64,000 nucleotides of DNA from Rhodococcus triatomae BKS 15-14 (GTDB lineage: Bacteria > Actinomycetota > Actinomycetes > Mycobacteriales > Mycobacteriaceae): assembly GCA_000341795.1 (NCBI GenBank), contig AODO01000014.1:62001-126000 (forward strand). The letters are read 5' to 3'. The position numbers and the translations under genes are program-made. The notes beneath the pieces are model-generated. The model worked only from the letters and a program-made list of their open reading frames with translations, was not told the DNA's origin and searched no databases. The number at the start of each line of letters is the position of its first letter. Positions within the stretch are counted from its first letter, which is position 1. Below are positions 8,699-18,214 of this stretch, in pieces.

Positions 8699-9811
8699 GT
8701 GAAGACCACTGCTGCCGTTCTGCTCGAGGCGGGCAAGCCGTTCGAGATCATGGAGCTCGAACTCGACGGGCCGGGCCCCGGCGAGGTGCTGATCAAGTAC
8801 ACCGCCGCGGGACTGTGCCACTCGGACCTGCATCTCACCGACGGGGATCTCCCGCCGCGCTATCCCATCGTCGGAGGTCACGAGGGGTCCGGAATCATCG
8901 AGGAGGTCGGCCCCGGCGTCACCAAGGTCAAGCCCGGCGACCACGTGGTGTGCAGTTTCATCCCGAACTGTGGCACCTGCCGGTACTGCTCGACGGGCAG
9001 GCAGAACCTGTGCGACATGGGAGCGACCATCCTTGAGGGCTCGATGCCCGACGGATCCTTCCGGTTCCACGCGAAGGGCATGGACTTCGGTGCCATGTGC
9101 ATGCTCGGTACCTTCTCCGAGCGAGCGACCATCTCTCAGCACTCCGTGGTGAAGGTGGACGACTGGCTGCCGCTGGAGACTGCGGTGCTCGTCGGGTGTG
9201 GCGTGCCGTCCGGCTGGGGCACCGCGGTCAACGCGGGCAACCTGCGTGCCGGAGACACCGCTGTCGTGTACGGCGTCGGTGGCCTCGGCATCAACGCGAT
9301 CCAGGGCGCGGTCAGCGCGGGATGCAAGTACGTCGTCGCCGTCGATCCCGTCCCGCTCAAGCGTGAGACCGCACTGAAATTCGGTGCCACCCATGCCTTC
9401 CCGGACGCCGAGAGCGCCGCCGCCAAGGTGGCGGAACTGACGTGGGGGCAGGGAGCCGATGCCGCGCTGATCCTGGTCGGGACCGTCGACGAGGAGGTCG
9501 TCTCCGCAGCCACCGCCGTCGTCGGCAAGGGCGGCACGGTGGTCATCACGGGTCTCGCCGATCCCACGAAGTTGACGGTCCACGTCTCGGGCTGCGACCT
9601 CACCCTCAATCAGAAGACGATCAAGGGATCGCTCTTCGGATCCATGAACCCGCAGTACGACATCGTCAAGCTGCTGCGTCTCTACGACGCCGGACAGTTG
9701 CGGCTCGACGAACTGGTCACCACGCGGTACTCCCTCGAACAGATCAACGAGGGCTACCAGGACCTCCGCGACGGGAAGAACATTCGCGGCGTGCTCGTGC
9801 ACGGGCAGTAG
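8699..9811 (+). CDS. Zinc-dependent NDMA-type alcohol dehydrogenase (probably mycofactocin-linked)
   Basis: A 370-residue medium-chain dehydrogenase. Catalytic zinc ligands are Cys near residue 40 in AAGLCHSDLH and the His of VGGHEGSGII; four cysteines in CGTCRYCSTGRQNLC hold the structural zinc. The nucleotide-binding turn is YGVGGLGINAIQGA. The N-terminus (AAVLLEAGKPFEIMELELD) and FIPNCGTCRYC match the Rxyl_3153-type NDMA-dependent alcohol dehydrogenases, whose tightly bound NAD is thought to be recycled by mycofactocin; no mycofactocin gene is in this window. GTG 8699 follows GAAGGAGAG, while the open frame extends upstream only as antisense-like sequence. It oxidises a primary alcohol to the aldehyde used by the preceding enzyme. 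Confidence 0.9.
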   Translation: MKTTAAVLLEAGKPFEIMELELDGPGPGEVLIKYTAAGLCHSDLHLTDGDLPPRYPIVGGHEGSGIIEEVGPGVTKVKPGDHVVCSFIPNCGTCRYCSTGRQNLCDMGATILEGSMPDGSFRFHAKGMDFGAMCMLGTFSERATISQHSVVKVDDWLPLETAVLVGCGVPSGWGTAVNAGNLRAGDTAVVYGVGGLGINAIQGAVSAGCKYVVAVDPVPLKRETALKFGATHAFPDAESAAAKVAELTWGQGADAALILVGTVDEEVVSAATAVVGKGGTVVITGLADPTKLTVHVSGCDLTLNQKTIKGSLFGSMNPQYDIVKLLRLYDAGQLRLDELVTTRYSLEQINEGYQDLRDGKNIRGVLVHGQ

Positions 9812-9842
9812 GTTCGAGAGCGGCATCGCCGCGGGATCTCCC

Positions 9843-9885
9843 ACGACGGTCCCCGGGTCGGTCGGTCCGACCCGGGGACCGTCGT
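9843..9885 (+). terminator. Very stable hairpin closing the alcohol/aldehyde dehydrogenase unit
   Basis: Two perfectly complementary 19-base arms (9843-9861 and 9867-9885, rich in CCCCGGG) flank a 5-base TCGGT loop, 31 bases after the alcohol dehydrogenase stop. No T-tract follows. A factor-independent or barrier terminator is likely. Confidence 0.75.
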
Positions 9886-9999
9886 TCGCGCGGAACCCTC
9901 GCCGGGTGCGCGGTACCATGTTTCGTATCGATTGCGGATGACGCCCACACGGTCTCGCGACACCGGTCTCGTGACCGATCGGTTGAAGAGGAGTCCATC

Positions 10000-10266
10000 A
10001 TGCTCGGCGATATCATCGGCACCATCATTTTCGGCGCGGTCATCGGCGTGCTCGCGCGCCTCGTCATCCCAGGCAAGCAGGCGATGGGATGGATCATCAC
10101 GGTCGTGCTCGGCATCGCGGGCGCCCTCATCGGGTACTGGATCTGGGACCTCATCAGCGACAAGGGCGACACCGGCGGAATCGACTGGTGGCGGTGGATC
10201 ATCAGCATCGCGGCCGCGGCCCTGCTCACGCTCGGCTACACGTCGCTGACCCGCGAGAAGTCGTAA
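10000..10266 (+). CDS. GlsB/YeaQ/YmgE-family small membrane protein
   Basis: An 88-residue protein with three hydrophobic segments. The family pattern is clear: IIGTIIFGAVIGVLARLVIP, then GWIITVVLGIAGALIGYWIW, then a third segment after DWWRWI. Members were called transglycosylase-associated proteins and are often stress-induced; a biochemical role is not established. ATG 10000 has GAAGAGGAG upstream. It stands between the strong hairpin at 9843-9885 and the next membrane-protein gene 37 bases later, so it is probably its own transcription unit or pairs with that gene. Confidence 0.85.
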   Translation: MLGDIIGTIIFGAVIGVLARLVIPGKQAMGWIITVVLGIAGALIGYWIWDLISDKGDTGGIDWWRWIISIAAAALLTLGYTSLTREKS

Positions 10267-10303
10267 CGGAGGCGCAGATCGGCTCGGCACACGCACAGCC
10301 GCT

Positions 10304-10966
10304 GTGGTGAGCGAGGAGGACCGCGGGACCTATGTGACCGCGGTCGTTCTCGCTGCCCTGGCCGGCTACGTCGACGCTTTCGGTTTCATCACGCTCGGCG
10401 GGTTCTTCGTCTCGTTCATGAGCGGCAACACGACGAGAATGGGCGTCTCCGCGGTCGAAGGCCACTGGCATCCGGCGCTGATCGGTGCGGGGATCATCGT
10501 GCTGTTCGTCCTCGGTGTCGTCATCGGCTCTTTGGTCGGCCACCGGGTCGGCCACCGCAGGCGCGCGGCGGTACTGACGCTGACCGCGGTACTGCTCGTC
10601 GTCGCCGTGGCCGGGTCGGCTGTCGGGTCGACCCAGATCGTCGTCGCGGCGCTGGCGCTGGCGATGGGCGCCGAGAACACCGTGTTCGATCGCGGGAGCG
10701 GCTCGTCGATCAGCCTGACCTACATGACGGGAACCCTCGTCAAGCTCGGCCGAAGCATCGCCGCCGCGACGACCGGCGGTGCCCGCTGGGAATGGCTCCG
10801 GTTCGCGGGCCTGTGGCTCGGACTGTTGGCCGGTGTGGCGAGCGGCACCGGAGTGCACCGCGCGATCGGCATGGCCGGTCTCTGGATCGCCGTGGTGGTC
10901 GCAGCCGTGCTCGCCGTCGTCTTCGCACGCCGACCGCACCTCGGGCTCAACGGGGCGAATACATGA
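10304..10966 (+). CDS. YoaK/DUF1275-family membrane protein
   Basis: A 220-residue protein with about six membrane segments. Typical DUF1275 features are the first helix [20 protein letters not shown] followed by [11 protein letters not shown], and the mid-protein [11 protein letters not shown] and [11 protein letters not shown]. The molecular function of the family is unknown. GTG 10304 gives MVSEEDRG; GTG 10307 is possible. The 3' end overlaps by 20 bases the convergent YnfA-type gene on the other strand. Confidence 0.85.
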   Translation: MVSEEDRGTYVTAVVLAALAGYVDAFGFITLGGFFVSFMSGNTTRMGVSAVEGHWHPALIGAGIIVLFVLGVVIGSLVGHRVGHRRRAAVLTLTAVLLVVAVAGSAVGSTQIVVAALALAMGAENTVFDRGSGSSISLTYMTGTLVKLGRSIAAATTGGARWEWLRFAGLWLGLLAGVASGTGVHRAIGMAGLWIAVVVAAVLAVVFARRPHLGLNGANT

Positions 10967-11276
10967 TGACCGCGACCCCCGCGAGGCAGATCAGGGCGCC
11001 GAGGACGTCCCACCGATCGGGTCGGAAGCCGTCGAGCACCATCGCCCACACCAGTGAGCCGGCGACGAAGACGCCGCCGTACGCGGCGAGGATGCGACCG
11101 AAGTTCGCGTCCGGCTGCAGTGTGGCGACGAATCCGTAGACGCCGAGGGCGATCACACCGAGACCGGCCCACAACCACCCCCGGTTCTCGCGCACGCCCT
11201 GCCACACCAGCCACGCGCCACCGATCTCGAACACGGCGGCGACGGCGAACAACAGCACGGACTTCGCGACGGTCAT
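10947..11276 (-). CDS. YnfA-family (UPF0060) membrane protein
   Basis: A 109-residue protein with four membrane helices. The family pattern is present: [20 protein letters not shown], then [39 protein letters not shown], and a last helix ending in IMYSPR. YnfA proteins are small multidrug-resistance-like membrane proteins; transport function here is unproven. Its start codon overlaps the end of the TetR gene by four bases, so it is probably translated from the same message. The reading frame is open further upstream, but that part is antisense to nothing and overlaps the TetR gene on the same strand in another frame, so ATG 11276 is the likely start. Confidence 0.85.
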   Translation of the reverse strand: MTVAKSVLLFAVAAVFEIGGAWLVWQGVRENRGWLWAGLGVIALGVYGFVATLQPDANFGRILAAYGGVFVAGSLVWAMVLDGFRPDRWDVLGALICLAGVAVIMYSPR

Positions 11277-11926
11277 GGCCCAGACCCTATGTGTGGCGCT
11301 CGCGCGCGCGGCGGTTGGACGCCCGGCGTGAGGGCCGCGAAGGTCATGCGCCGCAGGACCTCGCGGGTGCGCGCAGGGCTGGTGCGGGCCGCGCTGTGTG
11401 GGGTGGAGTTGATCAGGCCGAAGGTGGCGTGGGCCTTGATCCGGGCGTCCGTCTCGGTCAGCTCGGGGTCGATCTCGCGCAGGACCTGCACCCACAGCTC
11501 GACGTAGCGGCGCTGGAACTGGCGGACCTGGCGTCGGGCGCTCTCGGGGAGCGAGGCGAGGTCGCGGTCCTGCACACGGATCAGGTCGGACTCGTCCAGG
11601 GCGAAGTCGAGGTGGAATTCGACCAGGCCCGCGAGGGCGGTCGCCGCGTCGGGAGTGGACTCGACGACGTCGGTACCGCCGTCGAGCAGGCGTGCGCTGA
11701 TGTCCACCAGCAGCTCGACCAGCAGGGCTTCCTTGTTGGAGAAGTGCCGGTAGACGGCGGGACCGCTGATTCCGACGGCCGAGCCGAGGTCCTCCAGGCG
11801 CACGCCCGCGTATCCGCGTTCGGCGATGAGCCGGGCGGCGGACTGGAGCAGCTGTCTGCGGCGGTCGGCCTTGGCCTGGCCTCGGCGTGTGAGGGCCGGC
11901 TGCTGCAGATCGTCGTCGGCGGTCAC
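11273..11926 (-). CDS. TetR-family repressor, probable BkaR-type regulator of the leucine-degradation operon
   Basis: A 217-residue protein with a TetR helix-turn-helix at residues about 20-68 ([37 protein letters not shown]) and a helical ligand-binding C-terminus. It lies divergent from the carboxylase operon, as Rv2506 does in M. tuberculosis, which has been described as the branched-chain keto acid repressor BkaR. A perfect 10-base inverted repeat lies in the shared promoter. It would release the operon when an acyl-CoA intermediate accumulates (inference). GTG 11926 is preceded by GAGGTGAAC. It overlaps the YnfA-type gene at its 3' end. Confidence 0.88.
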   Translation of the reverse strand: MTADDDLQQPALTRRGQAKADRRRQLLQSAARLIAERGYAGVRLEDLGSAVGISGPAVYRHFSNKEALLVELLVDISARLLDGGTDVVESTPDAATALAGLVEFHLDFALDESDLIRVQDRDLASLPESARRQVRQFQRRYVELWVQVLREIDPELTETDARIKAHATFGLINSTPHSAARTSPARTREVLRRMTFAALTPGVQPPRARAPHIGSGP

Positions 11927-11984
11927 GGTGGTTCACCTCTTCGGCCACGGGGTATGGACAACTCAGTTAATCACAGTTATCTTG

Positions 11985-12012
11985 AATTCGGTTATTGGCA
12001 GTTAACCGAATT
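11985..12012. promoter_or_regulatory. TetR operator: perfect 10-base inverted repeat
   Basis: AATTCGGTTA (11985-11994) and TAACCGAATT (12003-12012) are perfect complements separated by eight bases. They sit between the divergent TetR start (11926) and carboxylase start (12056), in an AT-rich patch unlike its surroundings. CAGTTA also recurs directly at 11964, 11974 and 11999. This is the best candidate binding site for the adjacent TetR protein. Confidence 0.8.
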
Positions 12013-12055
12013 GCTTCGGTGGTCACGTGGTGGCCTCGACACGACGGGCGGCGAG

Positions 12056-13612
12056 ATGGGTTTCGACCGGGACGAGAACAGAGCCGAACACGAGAGGCTG
12101 GTGACCGAGCTGCGTGAGCGCCTCGCTGTCGCCGCGCTCGGTGGCAGCGAGAAGTCGCGACAGCGACACGTCGATCGCGGCAAGTTGCTGCCGCGGGACC
12201 GGGTGCACACGCTGCTCGATCCGGGCAGCCCGTTCCTGGAGTTCTCGCCACTCGCGGCGAACGGCCTCTACGACGACGAGAGCCCCGGGGCGGGCATGAT
12301 CGCCGGAATCGGCCGGGTGTCGGGGCGTGAATGCGTGATCGTCGCCAACGACGCCACGGTCAAGGGTGGCACCTACTACCCGATGACGGTCAAGAAGCAC
12401 CTGCGGGCGCAGGAGATCGCGCTGCAGAACAATCTGCCGTGCATCTACCTCGTCGACTCGGGCGGCGCGTTCCTGCCGCGGCAGGACGAGGTGTTCCCGG
12501 ATCGCGAGCACTTCGGACGGATCTTCTACAACCAGGCGACGATGAGCGCCAAGGGAATTGCGCAGATCGCATCGGTGATGGGGTCGTGCACCGCGGGTGG
12601 GGCCTACGTGCCCGCGATGAGCGACGAGGCCGTCATCGTCCGCAACCAGGGCACCATCTTCCTCGGCGGTCCACCGCTGGTGAAGGCCGCGACCGGAGAG
12701 GTGGTCACGGCCGAGGAACTCGGTGGCGGCGACCTGCACTCGAAGGTCTCCGGGGTCACCGACCACCTCGCGGCCGACGACCAGGACGCGCTGCGGATCG
12801 TCCGGAACATCGTCTCCACCCTCGGGCCCCGTGAGCCGCGACCGTGGGACGTCGCCGAGACCGTCGATGCGGTCGCCGATCAGACGGAGCTGTACGACGT
12901 GGTCCCGACGGACCCGCGCACCCCGTACGACGTGCACGAGGTGATCACCCGTCTCGTCGACGGCGTCGGCGGTGCCGACCCTGGAGCCAGTGGGTTCCAG
13001 GAGTTCAAGGCGGAGTACGGCAAGTCCCTCGTCACCGGATTCGCCCGGATCCACGGGCATCCGGTCGGCATCGTTGCCAACAACGGCGTGCTGTTCGCCG
13101 AGTCCGCGATGAAGGGCGCGCACTTCATCGAACTGTGCGACAAGCGGTCGGTCCCCCTGCTGTTCCTGCAGAACATCGCCGGGTTCATGGTCGGACGCGA
13201 CTACGAGGCCGGCGGCATCGCCAAGCACGGCGCCAAGATGGTCACCGCGGTCGCCTGTGCGCGGGTGCCGAAGCTGACGGTGGTGATCGGCGGCTCCTAC
13301 GGTGCGGGCAACTACTCGATGTGCGGGCGCGCGTACTCACCGCGGTTCCTGTGGATGTGGCCCAACGCGCGCATCTCCGTGATGGGCGGCGAGCAGGCCG
13401 CCTCCGTGCTCGGCTCCGTCGGTTCCGGCAGCGACCCGGACGCGATCCGCGCCCAGTACGAGGCGCAGGGCAATCCGTACTACTCGACCGCACGGTTGTG
13501 GGATGACGGCGTCATCGACCCTGCGGACACCAGAACTGTTCTCGGACTGGCGCTGTCGGCGTGCGCGAACGCGCCGATCGAACCGGTCTCCTACGGCGTC
13601 TTCCGGATGTGA
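12056..13612 (+). CDS. accD1: Acyl-CoA carboxylase beta subunit (AccD1-type, probable 3-methylcrotonyl-CoA carboxylase)
   Basis: A 518-residue carboxyltransferase that moves the carboxyl group from biotin to an acyl-CoA. Both crotonase-like halves are present: [39 protein letters not shown] and [17 protein letters not shown] in the N half, [18 protein letters not shown] and [20 protein letters not shown] in the C half. These fit the non-biotin subunit of methylcrotonyl-CoA carboxylase. ATG 12056 is chosen because the open frame upstream is antisense to the TetR gene and crosses the operator. It is the first gene of a six-gene operon with gaps of five bases or less; order matches accD1-accA1-fadE19-Rv2499c-citE of mycobacteria. 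Confidence 0.92.
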   Translation: MGFDRDENRAEHERLVTELRERLAVAALGGSEKSRQRHVDRGKLLPRDRVHTLLDPGSPFLEFSPLAANGLYDDESPGAGMIAGIGRVSGRECVIVANDATVKGGTYYPMTVKKHLRAQEIALQNNLPCIYLVDSGGAFLPRQDEVFPDREHFGRIFYNQATMSAKGIAQIASVMGSCTAGGAYVPAMSDEAVIVRNQGTIFLGGPPLVKAATGEVVTAEELGGGDLHSKVSGVTDHLAADDQDALRIVRNIVSTLGPREPRPWDVAETVDAVADQTELYDVVPTDPRTPYDVHEVITRLVDGVGGADPGASGFQEFKAEYGKSLVTGFARIHGHPVGIVANNGVLFAESAMKGAHFIELCDKRSVPLLFLQNIAGFMVGRDYEAGGIAKHGAKMVTAVACARVPKLTVVIGGSYGAGNYSMCGRAYSPRFLWMWPNARISVMGGEQAASVLGSVGSGSDPDAIRAQYEAQGNPYYSTARLWDDGVIDPADTRTVLGLALSACANAPIEPVSYGVFRM

Positions 13613-13617
13613 GTGGC

Positions 13618-15672
13618 ATGACTGTGAACGATACGACCGAATCGACCGCCCGCGGTGGCGGCATGTTCCACACCGTGTTGGTCGCCAACCGCGGCGAGAT
13701 CGCGGTCCGGGTGATCCGGACCCTGCGTGCGATGGGAATCCGCTCCGTCGCCGTGTACAGCGACGCGGACGCCGACGCCCGCCACGTGCGCGAAGCGGAC
13801 ACCGCAGTCCGGCTCGGCCCCGCTCCGGCCCGCGAGAGCTACCTCGACATCGACAAGGTGGTGGCGGCAGCGCAGCGCACCGGTGCGCAGGCCGTGCACC
13901 CGGGTTACGGCTTCCTCTCGGAGAACGCGGCGTTCGCGGCGGCGCTGGAGAAGGCCGGGATCGCCTTCCTCGGACCGTCGGCGCGGGCGATCGAGGTGAT
14001 GGGCGACAAGATCACCGCCAAGAACGCGGTTGCGCAGTTCGACGTCCCGGTGGTTCCGGGCATCGCGAAGCCGGGTCTCACCGATGCCGAACTGATCGCC
14101 GCGGCGGACGAGGTCGGGTATCCGGTGCTGGTCAAGCCCTCGGCCGGTGGCGGCGGCAAGGGCATGCGGATGGTGGAGGACCCGGCGAATCTGCCTGCCG
14201 CGCTGGTCAGTGCGCGCCGGGAGGCGGCATCCGCCTTCGGCGACGACACCCTGTTCCTGGAGCGGTTCGTGTTGCGGCCCCGCCACATCGAGGTCCAGAT
14301 CCTGGCGGACGGGCACGGCAACGTGATCCACCTCGGTGAGCGTGAGTGCAGTCTGCAGCGTCGGCATCAGAAGGTGATCGAGGAGGCGCCGTCGCCGCTG
14401 CTCGACGAGGCGACGCGGGCCCGGATCGGGGAGGCGGCCTGCAACACCGCCCGCAGTGTCGACTACTCGGGAGCCGGGACGGTGGAGTTCATCGTGTCCG
14501 CCGACCGTCCCGACGAGTTCTTCTTCATGGAGATGAACACCCGTCTGCAGGTCGAGCATCCGGTCACCGAGATGGTCACCGGTGTCGATCTGGTCGAGTG
14601 GCAGGTGCGGGTCGCGGCGGGGGAGCCCTTGACCGTCGCCCAGGACGACGTCACGCTGACCGGGCACGCGATCGAGGCACGCGTCTACGCAGAGGATCCG
14701 GGGCGCGGCTTCCTGCCGACCGGCGGCACGGTCGTCGATCTCGTCGAGGCAGCCGGGGCCGGGGTGCGCGTCGATTCCGGCCTGCGGGTCGGCACCGTCG
14801 TCGGGTCCGACTACGACCCGATGCTGTCGAAGGTCATCGCCTTCGGTTCCGACCGGGCAGCAGCACTGCGCGGGCTCGACCGCGCACTCGCCGAGACCGC
14901 GGTGCTCGGTGTCGTCACCAACATCGACTTCGCTCGGTTCCTGCTCGCCGACCCCGACGTGATCGCGGGCAACCTCGACACCGGTCTGCTGGACCGTCGG
15001 GTCGGCGACTACGTGGCGCCGGAACCGACCGACGACCACCTGATCGCCGCCGCGGCACACCGGTGGCTGCAGCGGTGGCCGTCCGGCCCGGCGGACCCCT
15101 GGGACGTCCCGTCCGGCTGGCGGATCGGAGCCGCCGCGCCGACCAGCATCCGGCTCGCGACCCCGTCCCGTGCCGAACACGTCCGCATCACCGGTCGCCC
15201 GGGTGCCGCCACCGTCACGCTCGACGACGGCGAAACCCGGTCTCTGACAGCATCACTGGACGGCGATGTACTGCGCGTGGTGATCGACGGCCGCAGTGAC
15301 ACCTACCGCGTCGCCGCCCACGACGGGCACCTGTGGCTCGCCTCCCCGTCGGGGACGACGATGGTACGTGAGGTCGAGGAGGTCAACGTCCGCACCGGCG
15401 ACGCCCATGCCGGCGAGGCGGAGCTGACCAGCCCGATGCCCGGCGCCGTCATCGCCGTCGGAGCCGAGTCCGGCGCAGCGGTCACGGCCGGCACCACGAT
15501 CGTGGTGGTGGAGGCGATGAAGATGGAACACGCACTGACCGCACCGATCGACGGCACCGTCGAAATCCTCGTCGCCGCAGGCGATCAGGTGAAGGTCGAC
15601 CAACTGCTGGCCCGGGTGATCCCGGCCGAGAACGACGCCACCGACAACACCGAGAAGGGTGACCAGCGATGA
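13618..15672 (+). CDS. accA1: Acyl-CoA carboxylase alpha subunit: biotin carboxylase plus biotin carrier (AccA1-type)
   Basis: A 684-residue subunit. Biotin carboxylase occupies residues about 15-460: [18 protein letters not shown], the ATP-grasp glycine loop GGGGKGMR near residue 178, and [20 protein letters not shown]. The C-terminal biotinyl domain carries [10 protein letters not shown], with the biotinylated Lys near residue 635. It pairs with the beta subunit five bases upstream; together they should carboxylate 3-methylcrotonyl-CoA. ATG 13618 is the first suitable start after the accD1 stop; ATG 13663 ([11 protein letters not shown]) is an alternative that would remove 15 residues. It overlaps the next gene by four bases. 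Confidence 0.93.
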   Translation: MTVNDTTESTARGGGMFHTVLVANRGEIAVRVIRTLRAMGIRSVAVYSDADADARHVREADTAVRLGPAPARESYLDIDKVVAAAQRTGAQAVHPGYGFLSENAAFAAALEKAGIAFLGPSARAIEVMGDKITAKNAVAQFDVPVVPGIAKPGLTDAELIAAADEVGYPVLVKPSAGGGGKGMRMVEDPANLPAALVSARREAASAFGDDTLFLERFVLRPRHIEVQILADGHGNVIHLGERECSLQRRHQKVIEEAPSPLLDEATRARIGEAACNTARSVDYSGAGTVEFIVSADRPDEFFFMEMNTRLQVEHPVTEMVTGVDLVEWQVRVAAGEPLTVAQDDVTLTGHAIEARVYAEDPGRGFLPTGGTVVDLVEAAGAGVRVDSGLRVGTVVGSDYDPMLSKVIAFGSDRAAALRGLDRALAETAVLGVVTNIDFARFLLADPDVIAGNLDTGLLDRRVGDYVAPEPTDDHLIAAAAHRWLQRWPSGPADPWDVPSGWRIGAAAPTSIRLATPSRAEHVRITGRPGAATVTLDDGETRSLTASLDGDVLRVVIDGRSDTYRVAAHDGHLWLASPSGTTMVREVEEVNVRTGDAHAGEAELTSPMPGAVIAVGAESGAAVTAGTTIVVVEAMKMEHALTAPIDGTVEILVAAGDQVKVDQLLARVIPAENDATDNTEKGDQR

Positions 15673-16832
15673 CCGACTACCTCTCCACCGGAGCGCTCCC
15701 GGACGAGTACGCACAGCTCGCCAAGGCGGTCCGCGACTTCGCGCAATCGGTGGTCGCACCGGTCGCCGCAGAGCACGACGCCAACCACACCTTCCCGTAC
15801 GAGGTCGTCGACGGGATGGCCGAACTCGGACTGTTCGGGCTGCCGTTCCCCGAGGAGTACGGGGGACAGGGCGGCGACTACTTCGCGCTGTGCCTGGCGC
15901 TCGAAGAGCTCGGCAAGGTCGACCAGTCGGTCGCCATCACCCTGGAGGCCGGTGTCTCCCTCGGTGCGATGCCCGTGTACCGCTTCGGCAACGAGGAGCA
16001 GAAGCAGGAGTGGCTGCCTCAGCTCACCAGCGGCAAGAACCTCGCGGCGTTCGGACTGACCGAGCCCGGCGCAGGCAGTGACGCGGGTGGGACCCGCACC
16101 ACCGCGCGCGAGGACGGTGACAGCTGGGTGATCAACGGCAACAAGCAGTTCATCACCAACTCCGGCACCGACATCACCCGGCTGGTCACGGTCACCGCGG
16201 TCACCGGGACCGCGGCGAACGGCAAGAAGGAGATCTCCACCATCCTCGTGCCCACCAGCACCCCGGGGTTCACGGCCGAGCCTGCCTACAACAAGGTCGG
16301 CTGGAACGCCTCCGACACCCACCCGCTGTCCTTCGACGACGTGCGTGTCCCCCGGGAGAACCTGCTCGGTGAGCGCGGTCGTGGCTACGCGAACTTCCTG
16401 CGCATCCTCGACGAGGGCCGCATCGCGATCGCGGCGCTGTCCGTCGGGGCCGCCCAGGGCTGTGTCGACGAATCGGTCAAGTACGCCAAGGAGCGGGAAG
16501 CGTTCGGGCGTCCGATCGGCGCGAACCAGGCGATCGCCTTCAAGATCGCGCGGATGGAGGCGCGCGCCCACACGGCCCGTACCGCGTACTACGACGCGGC
16601 GGCACTGATGTTGTCGGGCAAGCCGTTCAAGAAGCAGGCGTCGATCGCGAAGCTCGTCGCGAGCGAGGCCGCCATGGACAACGCGCGGGACGCGACACAG
16701 ATCTTCGGCGGCTACGGGTTCATGAACGAGTACGCCGTGGCGCGGCACTACCGCGACAGCAAGATCCTCGAGATCGGTGAGGGCACGACCGAGGTGCAGC
16801 TGATGCTGATCGCGCGGGAGGCCGGGCTGTGA
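15669..16832 (+). CDS. fadE19: Acyl-CoA dehydrogenase, FadE19-type (isovaleryl/branched short chain)
   Basis: A 387-residue flavoprotein. Signatures: [19 protein letters not shown] for FAD/substrate binding, [18 protein letters not shown], and C-terminal [19 protein letters not shown] followed by [10 protein letters not shown], whose Glu near residue 371 is the usual short/medium-chain catalytic base position. The operon context points to oxidation of isovaleryl-CoA to 3-methylcrotonyl-CoA, the substrate of the preceding carboxylase. An ATGA overlap with accA1 and a GTGA overlap with the next gene indicate translational coupling. Substrate is inferred from synteny with Rv2500c. Confidence 0.92.
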   Translation: MTDYLSTGALPDEYAQLAKAVRDFAQSVVAPVAAEHDANHTFPYEVVDGMAELGLFGLPFPEEYGGQGGDYFALCLALEELGKVDQSVAITLEAGVSLGAMPVYRFGNEEQKQEWLPQLTSGKNLAAFGLTEPGAGSDAGGTRTTAREDGDSWVINGNKQFITNSGTDITRLVTVTAVTGTAANGKKEISTILVPTSTPGFTAEPAYNKVGWNASDTHPLSFDDVRVPRENLLGERGRGYANFLRILDEGRIAIAALSVGAAQGCVDESVKYAKEREAFGRPIGANQAIAFKIARMEARAHTARTAYYDAAALMLSGKPFKKQASIAKLVASEAAMDNARDATQIFGGYGFMNEYAVARHYRDSKILEIGEGTTEVQLMLIAREAGL

Positions 16833-17326
16833 GCGGCGGCAGGCGAATCGTCCAGCGGGGCCTCTGGTTCGAGGAGTTCGAGACCGGCGTCGTCTACGAA
16901 CACCGACCCGGCCGTACCGTCACCGAGGCGGACAACGTCCTGTTCACCACGCTGACGATGAACACCCAGGCGCTGCACCTCGACGCCGCGTTCTCGGACG
17001 AGCTGCCGCCCTTCAACGCCCGGCTGGTGAACTCGATGTTCACGCTGTCCACCCTCGTCGGGCTGTCGGTGGCGCAGCTGACACAGGGCACGATCGTCGG
17101 TAATCTCGGATTCTCCGAGATCGCGTTCCCGAAACCGTTGTTCCACGGTGACACGATGTACGCGGAGACCGAGATCCTGGAGAAGCGGGAGTCGAAGAGC
17201 AGACCCGGGGAGGGCATCGTGAAATTCGCGCACACCGCTCGCAACCAGAACGGCGACGTCGTCGCGACGGCGGTCCGCAAGACCATGGTCCGCAAGCGGC
17301 CCGACGACGAGGAGGCCCGGGGATGA
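16829..17326 (+). CDS. MaoC-type hydratase (Rv2499c-like)
   Basis: A 165-residue hot-dog-fold protein, GTG start overlapping the dehydrogenase stop. WFEEFETGVVYEHRPGRTVT and EADNVLFTTLTMNTQALHLD give the hydratase entry motif with the Asp/His region; IVGNLGFSEIAFPKPLFHGD follows. In mycobacteria the corresponding Rv2499c product is linked to itaconyl-CoA and leucine catabolism. Here it would hydrate the product of the carboxylase (3-methylglutaconyl-CoA) or a related enoyl-CoA. The assignment to a single substrate is inference. Confidence 0.88.
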   Translation: MSGGRRIVQRGLWFEEFETGVVYEHRPGRTVTEADNVLFTTLTMNTQALHLDAAFSDELPPFNARLVNSMFTLSTLVGLSVAQLTQGTIVGNLGFSEIAFPKPLFHGDTMYAETEILEKRESKSRPGEGIVKFAHTARNQNGDVVATAVRKTMVRKRPDDEEARG

Positions 17327-18213
17327 GCGACCTGGTGGGGCAGGCCGCGGGCTCCGCGATCGAACGACCCGGACGCTCTGCAGACTCCGCTCCTGTCTGG
17401 GTTCCGCCGGGACCGTCGTGGCTGTTCTGCCCGGCCGACCGACCGGAACGCTTCGCCAAGGCCGCGGACGCGGCGGATGTCGTGATCCTCGACCTCGAGG
17501 ACGGGGTCGGCGCGGCGGACCGCGACGCCGCCAGGCGCGCACTGATCGACACGCCGCTCGACCCGGAACGCACGGTCGTCCGGATCAACGCGCACGGAAC
17601 CGAGGACCAGCGACTCGACCTCGAAGCCTTGCGTGAGACCCGCTATCCGCGGGTGATGCTCCCGAAGTGCGAATCCGCCGATCAGGTGCGTTCGCTCGCG
17701 CCGCGTGAGGTGATCGCGTTGATCGAATCTCCGCTGGGAGCGCTCACCGTCGCGGCATCGGCGCAGGCAGCCAACGCGATCGGCGTGATGTGGGGAGCCG
17801 AGGACCTGGTCGCCGGGCTCGGTGGCACCGGCAGCCGCCGCGCCGACGGCACCTACCGGGACGTCGCCCGTCACGTGCGGTCGCAGTCGCTGCTCGCAGC
17901 GAAGGCCCACGGTCGCCTGGCGCTCGATTCCGTGTACCTCGACATCAAGGACCTCGCAGGTCTGCGCGAGGAAACGGACGACGCGGTCGCGGTCGGCTTC
18001 GACGCGAAGGTGTCCATCCATCCCAGCCAGGTGGCCGTCGTGCGCGACGCATACGCCACCGACCCCGAGGACCTCGACTGGGCCCGCCGGGTGCTGGCGG
18101 CTGCGGGTGCGGAGCGCGGAGTGTTCACGTTCGAGGGCAAGATGGTGGATGCCCCGGTGTTCCGGCACGCGGAGCAGATCGTTCGTCGGGCGGGTGATCA
18201 GGAGGTCAGCTGA
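17323..18213 (+). CDS. citE: CitE-like beta-hydroxyacyl-CoA lyase (Rv2498c-like)
   Basis: A 296-residue HpcH/HpaI-CitE family TIM-barrel lyase. WLFCPADRPERFAKAADAAD, the metal-binding VVILDLEDGVG, RINAHGTEDQRLDLEAL, MWGAEDLVAGLGG and DAKVSIHPSQVAVV are all in family order. The mycobacterial counterpart Rv2498c has been characterised as a stand-alone lyase acting on hydroxyacyl-CoA esters in leucine and itaconate breakdown, so cleavage of 3-hydroxy-3-methylglutaryl-CoA to acetyl-CoA and acetoacetate is likely here. No citrate lyase alpha or gamma subunits are present. It overlaps the hydratase by four bases and is one base from the next gene. Confidence 0.9.
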   Translation: MSDLVGQAAGSAIERPGRSADSAPVWVPPGPSWLFCPADRPERFAKAADAADVVILDLEDGVGAADRDAARRALIDTPLDPERTVVRINAHGTEDQRLDLEALRETRYPRVMLPKCESADQVRSLAPREVIALIESPLGALTVAASAQAANAIGVMWGAEDLVAGLGGTGSRRADGTYRDVARHVRSQSLLAAKAHGRLALDSVYLDIKDLAGLREETDDAVAVGFDAKVSIHPSQVAVVRDAYATDPEDLDWARRVLAAAGAERGVFTFEGKMVDAPVFRHAEQIVRRAGDQEVS

Positions 18214-18214
18214 C

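Noticed and set aside
11054-12055. Upstream extension of the AccD1 frame by 334 codons
   Set aside because: It is antisense to the TetR gene, crosses the operator and has no carboxyltransferase sequence. ATG 12056 fits the family start.
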